A stretch of DNA of 33,476 nucleotides from Candidatus Aminicenans sakinawicola JGI OTU-1 (GCA_000493965.1 AWNV01000010.1:1-33476), one strand, 5' to 3'. Positions 8,601 through 17,498 are shown, counted from the first letter of the stretch. Notes: generated from the letters alone by a model not told the origin. Translations and numbers: made by a program.

Positions 8601-9383
8601 TTAGATAAGCTTAGCTTCTTTGCGTAAAAACTCCACGAGTTTCTTTGCTGCTTCTGCTGGTTCTTCTTCGATGATTTTTCCAGCCTTTCTTTCAGGAGGG
8701 CTTTGCATTCTGACTATCTCTAACTGAGAAACAAGGTCTTCCTCGGACAGACCTAAATCCTGTAGAGAAACCACAGGGATCTGTTTCCTTTTGGCCATCA
8801 TGATTCCTTTTAGGGTTTCATAACGAGGCTCATTTAATCCTTTTTGTGCACTTATAACTGCAGGAAGCGGGAAATTAACTTTTTCAGTCGCCCCTTCGAT
8901 TTCACGGTAAGCAACGCCTGAATTTTCTTTGATTTCAAGTTTTGTCACAACATTAACTTGAGGCAGATTCAACAACTCTGCTACCATCGCAGGAACCTGA
9001 GCATTATCCGCTCCTACGGACTGTTTTCCAAAAAGAAGCAGTGTGTAATCAGGAAATTTTTTCTTTACGGCTTGGGCTATGATCCTGGCTGTTCTCAATC
9101 CATCATATCTTTCTGGTTCATCATCCTTTAAAAGTACGGCTTCATCAGCTCCCATAGCCAGGCCTTTCTTCAAGATCGATAAAGCTTCCTCTGTTCCAAC
9201 AGAAGTAACAGTGACTTTACCCCCTTTTTCCTCCCTCAAGCGCAAAGCTTCCTCTAACGCATATTCATCATAAGTGCTTAACACAAAGTTTAAACCTTCT
9301 TCGTAAATACTGTTTGTATCAGTGTTTATCCTGATCTTGGATTCAGTATCTGGGACCCTTTTGATAAAAACAAAGATGTTCAT
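8601..9383 (-). CDS. etfB: Electron transfer flavoprotein subunit beta
   Basis: This is the 260-residue beta subunit of the ETF heterodimer. Family landmarks are the start MNIFVFIKRVPDTESKIRI, LSTYDEYALEEALRLRE, VTVTSVGTEEALSILKKGLAMGADEAVLL, LLLFGKQSVGADNAQVPAMVAE and LPAVISAQKGLNEPRY. The ATG lies only seven bases after the fabF stop, which places etfB and etfA in the fatty acid synthesis operon. That linkage suggests shared regulation with lipid metabolism, although ETF is classically a fatty acid oxidation or respiratory partner. Whether this ETF is of a bifurcating type cannot be told from what I can see. Confidence 0.95.
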   Translation of the reverse strand: MNIFVFIKRVPDTESKIRINTDTNSIYEEGLNFVLSTYDEYALEEALRLREEKGGKVTVTSVGTEEALSILKKGLAMGADEAVLLKDDEPERYDGLRTARIIAQAVKKKFPDYTLLLFGKQSVGADNAQVPAMVAELLNLPQVNVVTKLEIKENSGVAYREIEGATEKVNFPLPAVISAQKGLNEPRYETLKGIMMAKRKQIPVVSLQDLGLSEEDLVSQLEIVRMQSPPERKAGKIIEEEPAEAAKKLVEFLRKEAKLI

Positions 9384-9390
9384 TATAATC

Positions 9391-10629
9391 TCATTCCTTA
9401 AATCTCTTCAATAGAAGAGACCCATTTGTACCACCAAATCCAAAAGAATTACTCAAAGCATAATTTATTTCTGACGGTCTGGCTTTATTTGGAACATAAT
9501 CCAAGTCACATTCCGGATCTGGCTTCTCATAATTAATTGTAGGCGGCATTATCTGGTTTTTAAGACATAATGCTGTTATGCCTGTCTCGAGGGCTCCTGC
9601 AGCTCCCAGCAAATGACCCGTCATTGACTTTGTCGAATTTACAGCTATTTTATAAGCCTTCTTCCCGAAAACTTTCTTAATAGCTAAAGTCTCAATTTTA
9701 TCGTTCCAGGGAGTAGAAGTCCCGTGCGCATTTATATACTCTATTTCATTCTGATCGATTCCAGCATCTTCAAGAGCGCCTTTCATTGCATGGCAGGCAC
9801 CACTTCCATCCGGAGATGGAGCAGAGGCATGATAGGCATCTCCACTCGTGCCGTATCCTACTATTTCTGCATATATATTTGCTTCCCGTTTTAAAGCTTT
9901 GCCTAATTCCTCAAGCACAAGTACTGCAGCTCCCTCGCTTATGACGAAGCCGTCACGATCAGCATCAAAGGGTCGAGAAGCCTTATGAGGCTCATCATTT
10001 CTAACGGAAAGGGCTCGCATTGAACAAAAACCAGCAACTCCGAGTGGAGTCACGGGTGCTTCTGCCCCTCCAGCAAGCATAATATCTGCCTCCCCCCTTG
10101 CAATAATTCTGAAAGAATCGCCCACAGAGTGTGTGCTTGTAGAGCAAGCTGTTGCATTGGCCAAATTCGGGCCTGTTGTTCTGTACTTTATGGAAATCTG
10201 GCCTGAGGCCTCGTTAATAATTGTTGCGATTAAGAAAAAAGGGGAAACCCGAGTAGGTCCTTTCTCAAGCAATATTTTATGGTTCTTCTCAATAGAACCG
10301 ATACCTCCTATGCCTGATCCAACATAAACTCCGGTCCTGCTTCCCTCTAGTAGAGCTAGCTTGACAGAGGAATCTTCAACTGCCAGATGAGCAGCTGCAA
10401 CAGCATACTGTATGAATGGGTCCATTTTCCTGGCCTGTTTTCTTTCAATAAAATCAAGCGGATCAAAATCTTTAATTTCTCCTGCGATCTTGCTGGAGAA
10501 ACCGGAAGTATCAAACTTCGAGATATGTCCGATCCCGTTTTTGCCTGAAAGAAGATGTTTCCAGTTTTTCTCCCTGCCGACTCCCAGTGGAGAAACCAGG
10601 CCTATACCTGTAATAACAACTCTTCTCAA
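9391..10629 (-). CDS. fabF: Beta-ketoacyl-ACP synthase II
   Basis: This is the elongating condensing enzyme of type II fatty acid synthesis, 412 residues, the usual FabF length. The catalytic Cys-His-His triad is visible: TACSTSTHSVGD (Cys near residue 163), NAHGTSTPWND (His near 300) and KSMTGHLLGAAGALE (His near 340), with the C-terminal SNSFGFGGTNG loop. The start is TTG (MRRVVITGIGLVSPLG) with GGAGG about eight bases upstream, sitting in a small CCCC/GGGG hairpin that could modulate translation. It follows acpP by 51 bases in the operon. Because no fabH lies in the cluster, initiation of fatty acid synthesis must be carried out elsewhere or by another enzyme. Confidence 0.97.
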   Translation of the reverse strand: MRRVVITGIGLVSPLGVGREKNWKHLLSGKNGIGHISKFDTSGFSSKIAGEIKDFDPLDFIERKQARKMDPFIQYAVAAAHLAVEDSSVKLALLEGSRTGVYVGSGIGGIGSIEKNHKILLEKGPTRVSPFFLIATIINEASGQISIKYRTTGPNLANATACSTSTHSVGDSFRIIARGEADIMLAGGAEAPVTPLGVAGFCSMRALSVRNDEPHKASRPFDADRDGFVISEGAAVLVLEELGKALKREANIYAEIVGYGTSGDAYHASAPSPDGSGACHAMKGALEDAGIDQNEIEYINAHGTSTPWNDKIETLAIKKVFGKKAYKIAVNSTKSMTGHLLGAAGALETGITALCLKNQIMPPTINYEKPDPECDLDYVPNKARPSEINYALSNSFGFGGTNGSLLLKRFKE

Positions 10630-10680
10630 AGAGATCCCCTCCAGGGGGAAAAAGATGTTACCATGAAATATTGTTGAATC

Positions 10681-10929
10681 TTATTTTTTGGAAAGATAGG
10701 TCGAAACATAATCTAAAGCCTTGCCGACTGTAGTCAATTTCTCAGCTTCTTCGTCAGATATGTCCATATCAAATTCATCCTCTAGTGCCATGACGAGCTC
10801 AACCGTGTCTAAAGAATCAGCTCCCAAATCATCGATAAAAGAGGCCTCTTCTGTTACCTGATCTTCGCCAATGCTGAGTTTATCTGCAATGATTGCCTTT
10901 ATTTTCTGTAGTAATTCTTCTTTCTCCAT
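10681..10929 (-). CDS. acpP: Acyl carrier protein
   Basis: This is an acidic 82-residue carrier protein. The phosphopantetheine attachment site is Ser39 in DDLGADSLDTVELVMALED. The rest matches the standard four-helix ACP (EDEFDMDISDEEAEKLTTVG). It carries growing acyl chains for the FabG and FabF enzymes encoded on either side. AGGAG lies eight bases before the ATG. The gene follows fabG by about 40 bases. Confidence 0.97.
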   Translation of the reverse strand: MEKEELLQKIKAIIADKLSIGEDQVTEEASFIDDLGADSLDTVELVMALEDEFDMDISDEEAEKLTTVGKALDYVSTYLSKK

Positions 10930-10969
10930 GTTTTTTCTCCTCTCTTTAAATTAATAAATCATGAAGATG

Positions 10970-11710
10970 CTACATAAGCATCCCGCCATTTATGCCTATT
11001 ACTTGGCCTGTTATATAGGCCGACTCGTCAGAAAGAAGAAATTTCACAACATGTGATACTTCTTCCGGAGTTCCAAATCTCCTCATGGGAATTATATCCA
11101 TGAACATTTTCTTGACCTGCTCGGAAAGATTCTCAGTCATAGAAGTTGCTATATAACCTGGAGCAACAGCATTAACGGTTATTCCCCTTGCAGCAATTTC
11201 CCTTGCTAATGACTTTGTAAAACCAATAACCCCTGCTTTGGAAGCAGAATAATTGGTCTGTCCAGCATTCCCCATCTGTCCTACAACTGAAGAGATATTA
11301 ACAATGCGGCCATACCTGTTACTAGCCATATTCCTAATCACAGATTTTGATAAATTAAAAACACCTTTCAAATTTACTTCAATAACAGAGTCCCAGTCCT
11401 CCTCTTTCATCCGCATCAGCAAATTGTCTCTTGTAATTCCTGCATTATTTACCAGATGGTCAATCTTCTTGTGTTCGTGGATAATGGACGCTACAGTCTC
11501 AGCAACTTCATCAAGGTTGCAGACGTTCACACAGTAAGCTGTGGCTTTCCCGCTGGAAGCCCTTATGTTTCTGGTAACTTCTTCCAGCTTTTCCCTTTGA
11601 ATATCAATAAGAACAACCTCTGCTCCTTCCTTTGAAAGTTCAAATGCAATGGTTTTTCCAATGCCCTGGGAGGCGCCGGTTATTACAGAAACCTTACCTG
11701 AAAAAAGCAT
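10970..11710 (-). CDS. fabG: 3-oxoacyl-ACP reductase
   Basis: This is the NADPH-dependent short-chain dehydrogenase that reduces 3-oxoacyl-ACP, 246 residues. The cofactor motif TGASQGIG lies at about residues 11-18, NNAG in the middle, the catalytic serine in NISSVVGQ and the YSASK Tyr-Lys pair after it; the C-terminus ends ITGQVIGINGGMLM. I start at 11710 (MLFSGKVSVITG), which begins one base after the plsX stop. The frame extends another 27 codons upstream, but those codons lie inside plsX and do not fit the family. The near-overlap implies translational coupling to plsX. Confidence 0.96.
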   Translation of the reverse strand: MLFSGKVSVITGASQGIGKTIAFELSKEGAEVVLIDIQREKLEEVTRNIRASSGKATAYCVNVCNLDEVAETVASIIHEHKKIDHLVNNAGITRDNLLMRMKEEDWDSVIEVNLKGVFNLSKSVIRNMASNRYGRIVNISSVVGQMGNAGQTNYSASKAGVIGFTKSLAREIAARGITVNAVAPGYIATSMTENLSEQVKKMFMDIIPMRRFGTPEEVSHVVKFLLSDESAYITGQVIGINGGMLM

Positions 11711-11711
11711 T

Positions 11712-12725
11712 TTAAGCCTCCGCTTCTCTAAGGTTGTGAGAAAATCCGGAAATTTCATTTTTAATTTTTTCCTGGACTTTGCCTGCCACATAATCTCTAG
11801 CCAACCTCACAGCGTTTTTCACTGCAACAGGATTTGATCGGCCATGGCCGATTATACAGACTCCATTTATACCGAGAAGATGAGCTCCCCCATATTCTGA
11901 ATAGTCCACTCTCTTATAGACTTTTTTTAGGTGTCTCTTCAGTAGAATATACCCAAGCTTAGCAAAAATATTCTTCATAATTTCTTTGCGTGCCATGTTA
12001 GCAAAATAGTCAATAACCCCCTCACTTGTTTTTAGAGCAATGTTCCCGGTGAAGCCGTCACTTACTATAATATCTGCCTTCCCAGAATAGATATCCTTGC
12101 CTTCGACATTTCCTATAAAATTCAAGGAAGAAGATGCAAGTCTTTTGTAAACTTCTTTCGTAAGGTCGTTTCCTTTCGTTTTCTCCTCTCCGATACTCAT
12201 GAGTGCTATTCTGGGATTTTTCAAACCCATCACACTTTCCATGAAGATTCTGCCCATTATGGCAAACTGCTCAAGATGATGAGGACGGCAGTTGACATTA
12301 GCTCCTACATCTACAAGGAGTGTCAGTCCGTTTAATGTAGGTACGAGGAGTGATAAAGCAGGCCTCTCGACCCCTTCCAAAGCCCCTAATACTTTTTTTG
12401 ATGTGTACACAACTGCACCTGTGTTTCCAGCACTGACAAAAGCATCCGCCTCTCTTTCTTTCACAAGCTGGAGGCCGATGGAGATTGACGATTTCTTTTT
12501 TCTTCTAAAAGAAAAAAGCGCCTCTCCCATACCAATAGATTCCGAGGTTTTTATTAAGGAAACCTTTTTGTTTGAGCAGTCAAGTCTGTCCAATTCTTTT
12601 TTAATGAGGCTTTCTGTTCCTACTAGAAGAACTTCTATTTGAAATTCTTGAGAAGCTTTAACAGCACCTTGAACAGTTACTTCAGGGCCGAAATCTCCCC
12701 CCATGGCATCAACGGCTACTTTCAT
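11712..12725 (-). CDS. plsX: Phosphate acyltransferase PlsX
   Basis: PlsX converts acyl-ACP and phosphate to acyl-phosphate, the acyl donor for PlsY in phospholipid synthesis. The start MKVAVDAMGGDFGPEVTVQG is diagnostic, with VSAGNTGAVVYTSKKVLG, LLVDVGANVNCRPHHLEQFAIMG (in part) and VSDGFTGNIALKTSEG further on. The protein has 337 residues, a normal length. I choose the ATG at 12725 over the GTG two codons upstream because AAGGGG is spaced five bases before the ATG. It starts 14 bases after rpmF, the conserved rpmF-plsX order of many bacteria. Confidence 0.95.
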   Translation of the reverse strand: MKVAVDAMGGDFGPEVTVQGAVKASQEFQIEVLLVGTESLIKKELDRLDCSNKKVSLIKTSESIGMGEALFSFRRKKKSSISIGLQLVKEREADAFVSAGNTGAVVYTSKKVLGALEGVERPALSLLVPTLNGLTLLVDVGANVNCRPHHLEQFAIMGRIFMESVMGLKNPRIALMSIGEEKTKGNDLTKEVYKRLASSSLNFIGNVEGKDIYSGKADIIVSDGFTGNIALKTSEGVIDYFANMARKEIMKNIFAKLGYILLKRHLKKVYKRVDYSEYGGAHLLGINGVCIIGHGRSNPVAVKNAVRLARDYVAGKVQEKIKNEISGFSHNLREAEA

Positions 12726-12739
12726 GTGCACCCCTTATG

Positions 12740-12922
12740 TCATTCTTCTGTCCCTTCAATCACCTGCCGTTCTTTGTAATAACCACAATCAGGACAAGTT
12801 TGGTGTGGTAACTTTGGATTTCCACAGTTGGGACAAAGAGACAGAGAAGGGACATTTATAGCATCATGTGCTCTTCTTTTATTTTTTCTTGAGTGTGAAT
12901 GTCTTCTTTTTGGATTTGCCAT
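12740..12922 (-). CDS. rpmF: 50S ribosomal protein L32
   Basis: This is a 60-residue ribosomal protein. The start MANPKRRHSHSRKNKRRAHD is typical of L32, and the four-cysteine zinc site CPNCGNPKLPHQTCPDCG is complete. Its ATG directly abuts the yceD stop, and an AAGGA about eleven bases upstream lies inside yceD. The yceD-rpmF pair at the head of a lipid synthesis operon is widely conserved. Confidence 0.97.
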   Translation of the reverse strand: MANPKRRHSHSRKNKRRAHDAINVPSLSLCPNCGNPKLPHQTCPDCGYYKERQVIEGTEE

Positions 12923-13441
12923 TTATATTTTGTTCCTTAAAAATGTCTTTAATTTTTCCAGCCGAGGATCAGGTTCATCCCTTTGGCATGAACACTCCCC
13001 ACTTTTTATAATTTTTCCACATACAGGGCAGATCCCCTGACAGTCTTCAGAGCATAATGGTCTTATTGGAAAAGTTAAATTTAACTGCTCAAAAATCTCC
13101 TCTCTTAGGTCAATACTCCGGCTGTTATAAAATAATTTATTCACATCATCTCTATCCAATTGTTCCTTTACAACATCAACTTCTTCTGGAACATAGACAA
13201 AATCAAAACTGGAATCAATAGGAAACTCGAAAGGAATCAAGCACCGGCTGCAGATAAAACTGAGACAAGTTGTAATTTTCCCCTTTATTAAAATCTCTTC
13301 TCCTGTTTTCTTGATCAAAACATCGGTATGCACCGGTTTTAAAAACACCCCACTTTCCTCTATAAGTTCACTAGAAAGGAAGTCAAAATCTCTACATATT
13401 TTTAGGCCTTTTTCAGACAGTCTATCAATATCTATAAGCAT
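12923..13441 (-). CDS. yceD: YceD/DUF177 family protein
   Basis: This 172-residue protein has the DUF177 layout: an N-terminal beta-rich part, a CSRCL motif near the middle (CLSFICSRCLIPFEFPI) and a cysteine-rich tail (CSEDCQGICPVCG, then CSC) that could bind zinc. YceD is implicated in 23S rRNA accumulation or ribosome assembly in some bacteria and plants, and its place before rpmF fits this. It is the first gene of the operon, with a strong promoter only about 20 bases upstream. The leader has only a weak GAG before the ATG. Confidence 0.88.
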   Translation of the reverse strand: MLIDIDRLSEKGLKICRDFDFLSSELIEESGVFLKPVHTDVLIKKTGEEILIKGKITTCLSFICSRCLIPFEFPIDSSFDFVYVPEEVDVVKEQLDRDDVNKLFYNSRSIDLREEIFEQLNLTFPIRPLCSEDCQGICPVCGKIIKSGECSCQRDEPDPRLEKLKTFLRNKI

Positions 13442-13467
13442 CTTTTTTTCTCAAAAAAAGTTATCCT

Positions 13468-13495
13468 ATTATACCACCTTGCTTTACTTTGTCAA
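13468..13495 (-). promoter_or_regulatory. Promoter of the yceD-rpmF-plsX-fab-etf operon
   Basis: On the minus strand a perfect -35 TTGACA (13490-13495) and a perfect -10 TATAAT (13468-13473) are separated by 16 bases. The predicted transcript begins about 20 bases before the yceD start. It is the best-matching promoter in the window and diverges from the promoter at 13543-13570. Confidence 0.75.
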
Positions 13496-13542
13496 TAAAT
13501 ATAAAGGAATGAGTCTGCCAGGAATTTAAGGCTACTTAATGC

Positions 13543-13570
13543 TTGATATCTTTATGAGTGGGAGTATAAT
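13543..13570 (+). promoter_or_regulatory. Promoter for the small protein and polA
   Basis: TTGATA (13543-13548) and TATAAT (13565-13570) are separated by 16 bases. The predicted start of transcription lies about 14 bases before the ATG at 13591, which has AAGGT five bases upstream. Confidence 0.65.
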
Positions 13571-13590
13571 AATACTCTGATAAGGTAAAA

Positions 13591-13842
13591 ATGCCTGGAT
13601 ACAATACAGATATCCCGCATAAGGGGACGAACTTCCATGTGCAAACGCAAGACAAAGGATTAAGTGCCAATTATGTTGAATCAATCATATATAAATGCGG
13701 AAGGGTTCTTGCATCTCGAAGAACCTTTTACACTTCCTTCCTGAATAATTGGGATATCAAAGAAAAAATAAATCAAATTATTAAAGAACAACATGAAACA
13801 ATCCTAAAAGAAATCTCTGCAGGCAAATTTGACCATCTGTAA
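13591..13842 (+). CDS. Small conserved protein of unknown function upstream of polA
   Basis: This is an 83-residue soluble protein. The core pattern MPGYNTDIPHKGTNFHVQTQ, then DKG, a short YKCGRVLASRRTFY strand pair and a C-terminal helix containing QIIKEQHETILKEI, resembles small uncharacterised proteins I recall from Acidobacteria, Aminicenantes and Myxococcota. Their function is unknown. It has its own good promoter and ribosome binding site and ends 40 bases before polA, so the two are probably co-transcribed. A role linked to DNA polymerase I is possible but rests on position alone. Confidence 0.75.
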   Translation: MPGYNTDIPHKGTNFHVQTQDKGLSANYVESIIYKCGRVLASRRTFYTSFLNNWDIKEKINQIIKEQHETILKEISAGKFDHL

Positions 13843-13882
13843 TATCTGATAGTAATTCCTATATACTAACCTGGATAAATCA

Positions 13883-16555
13883 ATGGCTAAGAAAAGACTT
13901 TTTTTAATTGACGGCAACTCTCTTCTTTACCGCTCTTATTATGCCATTCATAAACTTTCTAATTCGAAGGGATTTCCTACCAATGCCATATATGGCTTCG
14001 TATCAATGTTGAGAAAGATAATAAAACAGGAAAAACCACACTACTTAGGGATAGCTTTTGATGTCAAAGGCCCTACAATACGCCACAAAATGTTCAAGGA
14101 TTATAAAGCCAACCGCAAACCTATGCCAGAAGATCTAGTTCTCCAGATTCCGGTACTGAAAAAAGTCATAAATGCCCTTAATATCCCGTTCTTTGAATAC
14201 GAGAATTATGAAGCGGACGATGTCCTTGGAAGTCTGGCATGCATAGGCCACAGCCATGGCTTAGATACTGTAATTGTCTCAACCGATAAAGACCTGCTCC
14301 AGACTGTGAACAAGTCAACAACAGCATATAATCCTGTTAAAGGAATCTATCTTGATGAAATAAAGGTGAAAGAAACATTTGGAATAGCCCCTTCCCAGAT
14401 TGTTGATGTGATTGCTTTGTGGGGCGATTCTTGTGATAACATTCCAGGAGTACCGGGGATTGGGGAAAAAACTTCGAAGGCACTCATCAACCAATTTGGT
14501 TCACTGGATAACTTGCTTAAGAATCTTGATAAAATCAAAAAAACTCTGAAAGAAAATATAGAAAACAATCTGGATCAACTTAAGCTAAGCCAAAAACTTG
14601 CAACGATCGAACAGGGACTTAGCCTGAATTTCGACGTTGAATCACTATCTGTTTCAAAACCAAACATTGAAAAGCTAATTCCGCTTATTCAAGAATTAGA
14701 GTTTTCTTCACTTCTATCTGAGTATACGAAGGCCAATGATAAGGGGTATAAAAGCTATGAAATTATTATGGATGAGTCCCGGCTGAAGGAACTCGTGTCT
14801 CAGATAAAAAAAATAGGTTTTGTCTCCCTTGATACTGAGACAGACAGCCCTATGCCAACACGGGCCCGTCTGGTTGGGATGTCCTTTTCAGTTGAACCTG
14901 GCCATGCTTTCTATCTCCCCCTTTGTCATGACTACTCAGATGCTCCGGAACAGATCTCGAAGGATAAAGCTTTTAAACTCCTTGAAGAAGTCCTGATTGA
15001 CCCTGCCATAAAAAAGATCGGGCAAAACATAAAATATGACTATATTGTTCTAAAAAAAGAAGGGATAATTCTTCAGGGGATAGATCTGGATACAATGGTT
15101 CTTTCCTATCTATTAGAACCTAACTGGGGAAAGCACAATCTGGGCAAGTTAGCTCTTACATATCTTCAAGTACCAACCACTTCATATTACGAGATTGTTG
15201 GAAAGGGAAAAAATGAAAAGACCATGAATACAGTCGATATAGACAAAGTAGCTCCCTATGCCTGTCAGGACGCAGATATAACCCTACAGCTCGGGTATTT
15301 ACTTTGGCCAAAAGTTCAGGAAAGAAAAGCGGCTGCACTCTACAGAAATATTGAGCTTCCTTTAATCGAGGTTCTTGCAGATATGGAGATGTGGGGAATA
15401 ATGATAGATTCAGGAGCCATGAAAAATTTATCAGATGAGCTGCAGGAGGAACTTGAGCATTTGGAAGGAAAAATTTACGATGAGAGTGGCGAAAAATTCA
15501 ATATAAACTCACCTCAGCAGCTTGCACATATTCTTTTCGAAAAAAAGGGCATCAAGCCCTCAAAAAAAACAAAAAAGACCAGAAGTTTTTCCACTAACGT
15601 TACTGTCCTTCGGGAATTAGCAAGAGATCATACCATAGCAAGATATATCCTGGAGTACAGGAAGCTTGCCAAACTTAAATCGACTTACGCTGACTCTCTC
15701 CCTCTCCTTATAAACCCAGAGACAGGGAGGATTCATACTTCGTACAACCAGACTGTTGTAGCGACAGGTAGATTATCAAGCAGTGATCCCAACCTTCAAA
15801 ATATACCTGTAAGAGGAGAATTAGGCAAGAGAATACGTCAGGCGTTTGTTCCTGCACAAGGAACCCTTTTTATTTCTGCTGATTACTCCCAAATCGAGCT
15901 CAGAGTTTTGGCGCATCTTTCCGAGGACTCTTCTCTAATCGAGACTTTTCTGCATGACCGGGATATCCATCAGGAGACTGTGGATCAAGTGTTTAGAAAT
16001 GCAAGCATGCTTTTCGAGGAAGAACAACGCAGAAGAGCAAAAATCATCAATTTCAGCATAATCTATGGCACTTCAGCTTTTTCTCTAGCCAAGGAACTTA
16101 ATACTTCCGTTGCGGAAGCCCAGAGGTTTATAAATATCTACTTTGAAAAACACCCTAGAGTGCAAGCGTTTCTAGAAAAAAGTGTAAGGGATGCTATGGA
16201 AAAGGGTTTTTCAAAAACTCTTTTTGGGAGGATTCGGCAAGTCCCGGAACTCAAACATAAAAATAAAATAATTCAACAGGCCGGCTGCCGTATTGCCCTT
16301 AACACTCCTATTCAGGGTACAGCTGCTGATCTTATAAAAAAAGCAATGATCGATATTTGGAATGAGATAAAAAAAAGAAAGCTCAAGACTAAAATGATTT
16401 TGCAGGTCCACGACGAACTGGTTTTTGAAACGCCACGAGAGGAATGCGACAAATTAGAGGAACTCGTTAAAGATAAGATGGAAAATGTATTTCCTATGAA
16501 AGTCCCCTTGAAAGTTCATGTGGGCAGAGGGATCAACTGGGCCGAAGCAAAATAG
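13883..16555 (+). CDS. polA: DNA polymerase I
   Basis: This is a full-length 890-residue Pol I with all three activities. Residues 1-290 form the 5' nuclease (FLIDGNSLLYRSYYA, YEADDVLGSLA, VSTDKDLLQ, DNIPGVPGIGEKTS). Residues 300-480 form the 3'-5' proofreading domain, which keeps its metal ligands: DTETD near 316, GQNIKYDY near 380 and YACQDAD near 458. The polymerase domain follows, with motif A SADYSQIELRVLAH, motif B RRRAKIINFSIIYG and motif C LQVHDELVFE. The enzyme fills gaps and removes RNA primers. The start is the ATG at 13883 shortly after the small upstream gene. It is convergent with the LpxL-type gene. Confidence 0.98.
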   Translation: MAKKRLFLIDGNSLLYRSYYAIHKLSNSKGFPTNAIYGFVSMLRKIIKQEKPHYLGIAFDVKGPTIRHKMFKDYKANRKPMPEDLVLQIPVLKKVINALNIPFFEYENYEADDVLGSLACIGHSHGLDTVIVSTDKDLLQTVNKSTTAYNPVKGIYLDEIKVKETFGIAPSQIVDVIALWGDSCDNIPGVPGIGEKTSKALINQFGSLDNLLKNLDKIKKTLKENIENNLDQLKLSQKLATIEQGLSLNFDVESLSVSKPNIEKLIPLIQELEFSSLLSEYTKANDKGYKSYEIIMDESRLKELVSQIKKIGFVSLDTETDSPMPTRARLVGMSFSVEPGHAFYLPLCHDYSDAPEQISKDKAFKLLEEVLIDPAIKKIGQNIKYDYIVLKKEGIILQGIDLDTMVLSYLLEPNWGKHNLGKLALTYLQVPTTSYYEIVGKGKNEKTMNTVDIDKVAPYACQDADITLQLGYLLWPKVQERKAAALYRNIELPLIEVLADMEMWGIMIDSGAMKNLSDELQEELEHLEGKIYDESGEKFNINSPQQLAHILFEKKGIKPSKKTKKTRSFSTNVTVLRELARDHTIARYILEYRKLAKLKSTYADSLPLLINPETGRIHTSYNQTVVATGRLSSSDPNLQNIPVRGELGKRIRQAFVPAQGTLFISADYSQIELRVLAHLSEDSSLIETFLHDRDIHQETVDQVFRNASMLFEEEQRRRAKIINFSIIYGTSAFSLAKELNTSVAEAQRFINIYFEKHPRVQAFLEKSVRDAMEKGFSKTLFGRIRQVPELKHKNKIIQQAGCRIALNTPIQGTAADLIKKAMIDIWNEIKKRKLKTKMILQVHDELVFETPREECDKLEELVKDKMENVFPMKVPLKVHVGRGINWAEAK

Positions 16556-16589
16556 CCTTCTTGCCTGGTTTTAAAGCTTAAACCGGCTC

Positions 16590-17498
16590 TTAATTTTGAG
16601 CGTTATTGTGGTTCTCTGGCTGTGATTTCCAGCGGTTATGAAACCAGAGCCAAAAATCAGGATTTTTTCGTATTTGGGCTTCTATGATTTTAGTGCACTG
16701 TTGCGTGATTTTCTTGATATCCTGATCAGTGTTTCCTGTTATAGTAGTGTGTAATGGTTCTTGTATTTTAATATGGTACTTGCCTGGAGAGGAAGGATAG
16801 CAGAAGGCAGGAATGATGGGAGAACCGGTCCTTAAATGAAAAGTGGCCAAGCTTGGAGTTGTTCCAGCCTGATTACCAAAAAAATCAACAAATACAGCTT
16901 GATCTTGAAGAACATTTTGGTCTACGAGGATGGCTACTATTTCGTTTGCCCGGAGCGAACGAAAAACTTCGCGGATAGCTTGATGTTTGTATATGACTTT
17001 TGCGCCGTAGATTGTTCTGATTTTTTTTATGTAAATTTCCAGAAGCTTGTTGTCTGAAATCCTGGCGATAACATTTAGCTTTGCTTTTTTAGAAAGCAAA
17101 GTGGAAGCAATTTCCCAGTTCCCGTAATGAGCAGAAAAGAGCAGGACCCCTTTGCCTTTTTTGAGTGCTATTTGTAAGTTTTCTTCTCCTTCGCAAGTCA
17201 CTAATCTGCTTATTTTCTTGTCATTAAAATGAGAAATCTTTATGAGGTCCCATAAAACTTCTCCGAAGTGTTTAAAAGAATTCTTGGCGATTCTTTTTAA
17301 TTCGGGAAGGGAAGTTTTACTGCCAAAAGCTAACTTCAAGTTAGATAAAGCGATAGAACGATGTCTTTTGTCAAGATGAAAAAAAATCAGACCGGCGGTA
17401 CGTCCCAGGAACAAGCAGAATTTACGTGGAAAGAAAAAGAACAGAACCTTAGTTATGCGAAAAAGCAGAACAACGAATAGATCTCCAACTTTTCCCAT
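16590..17498 (-). CDS. LpxL/HtrB-type lipid A acyltransferase
   Basis: This is a 302-residue membrane-bound acyltransferase of the lysophospholipid/lipid A late acyltransferase family. The N-terminus has a hydrophobic anchor (VLFFFFPRKFCLFLGRTAGL). The catalytic HX4E motif is HYGNWE near residue 125, and the following LVDQN and PIIPAFCYP blocks are typical. It would add a secondary acyl chain to the Kdo-lipid A precursor from acyl-ACP at the inner membrane. It lies downstream of lpxK on the same strand across a 120-base gap containing a possible promoter. Which position it acylates (LpxL or LpxM role) cannot be read from the sequence. Confidence 0.9.
   Translation of the reverse strand: MGKVGDLFVVLLFRITKVLFFFFPRKFCLFLGRTAGLIFFHLDKRHRSIALSNLKLAFGSKTSLPELKRIAKNSFKHFGEVLWDLIKISHFNDKKISRLVTCEGEENLQIALKKGKGVLLFSAHYGNWEIASTLLSKKAKLNVIARISDNKLLEIYIKKIRTIYGAKVIYKHQAIREVFRSLRANEIVAILVDQNVLQDQAVFVDFFGNQAGTTPSLATFHLRTGSPIIPAFCYPSSPGKYHIKIQEPLHTTITGNTDQDIKKITQQCTKIIEAQIRKNPDFWLWFHNRWKSQPENHNNAQN

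Noticed and set aside
16567..16584. Palindrome GGTTTTAAAGCTTAAACC between convergent polA and the LpxL-type gene as a terminator
   Set aside because: The stem is AT-rich and imperfect and no T-run follows on either strand, so I do not call a terminator.
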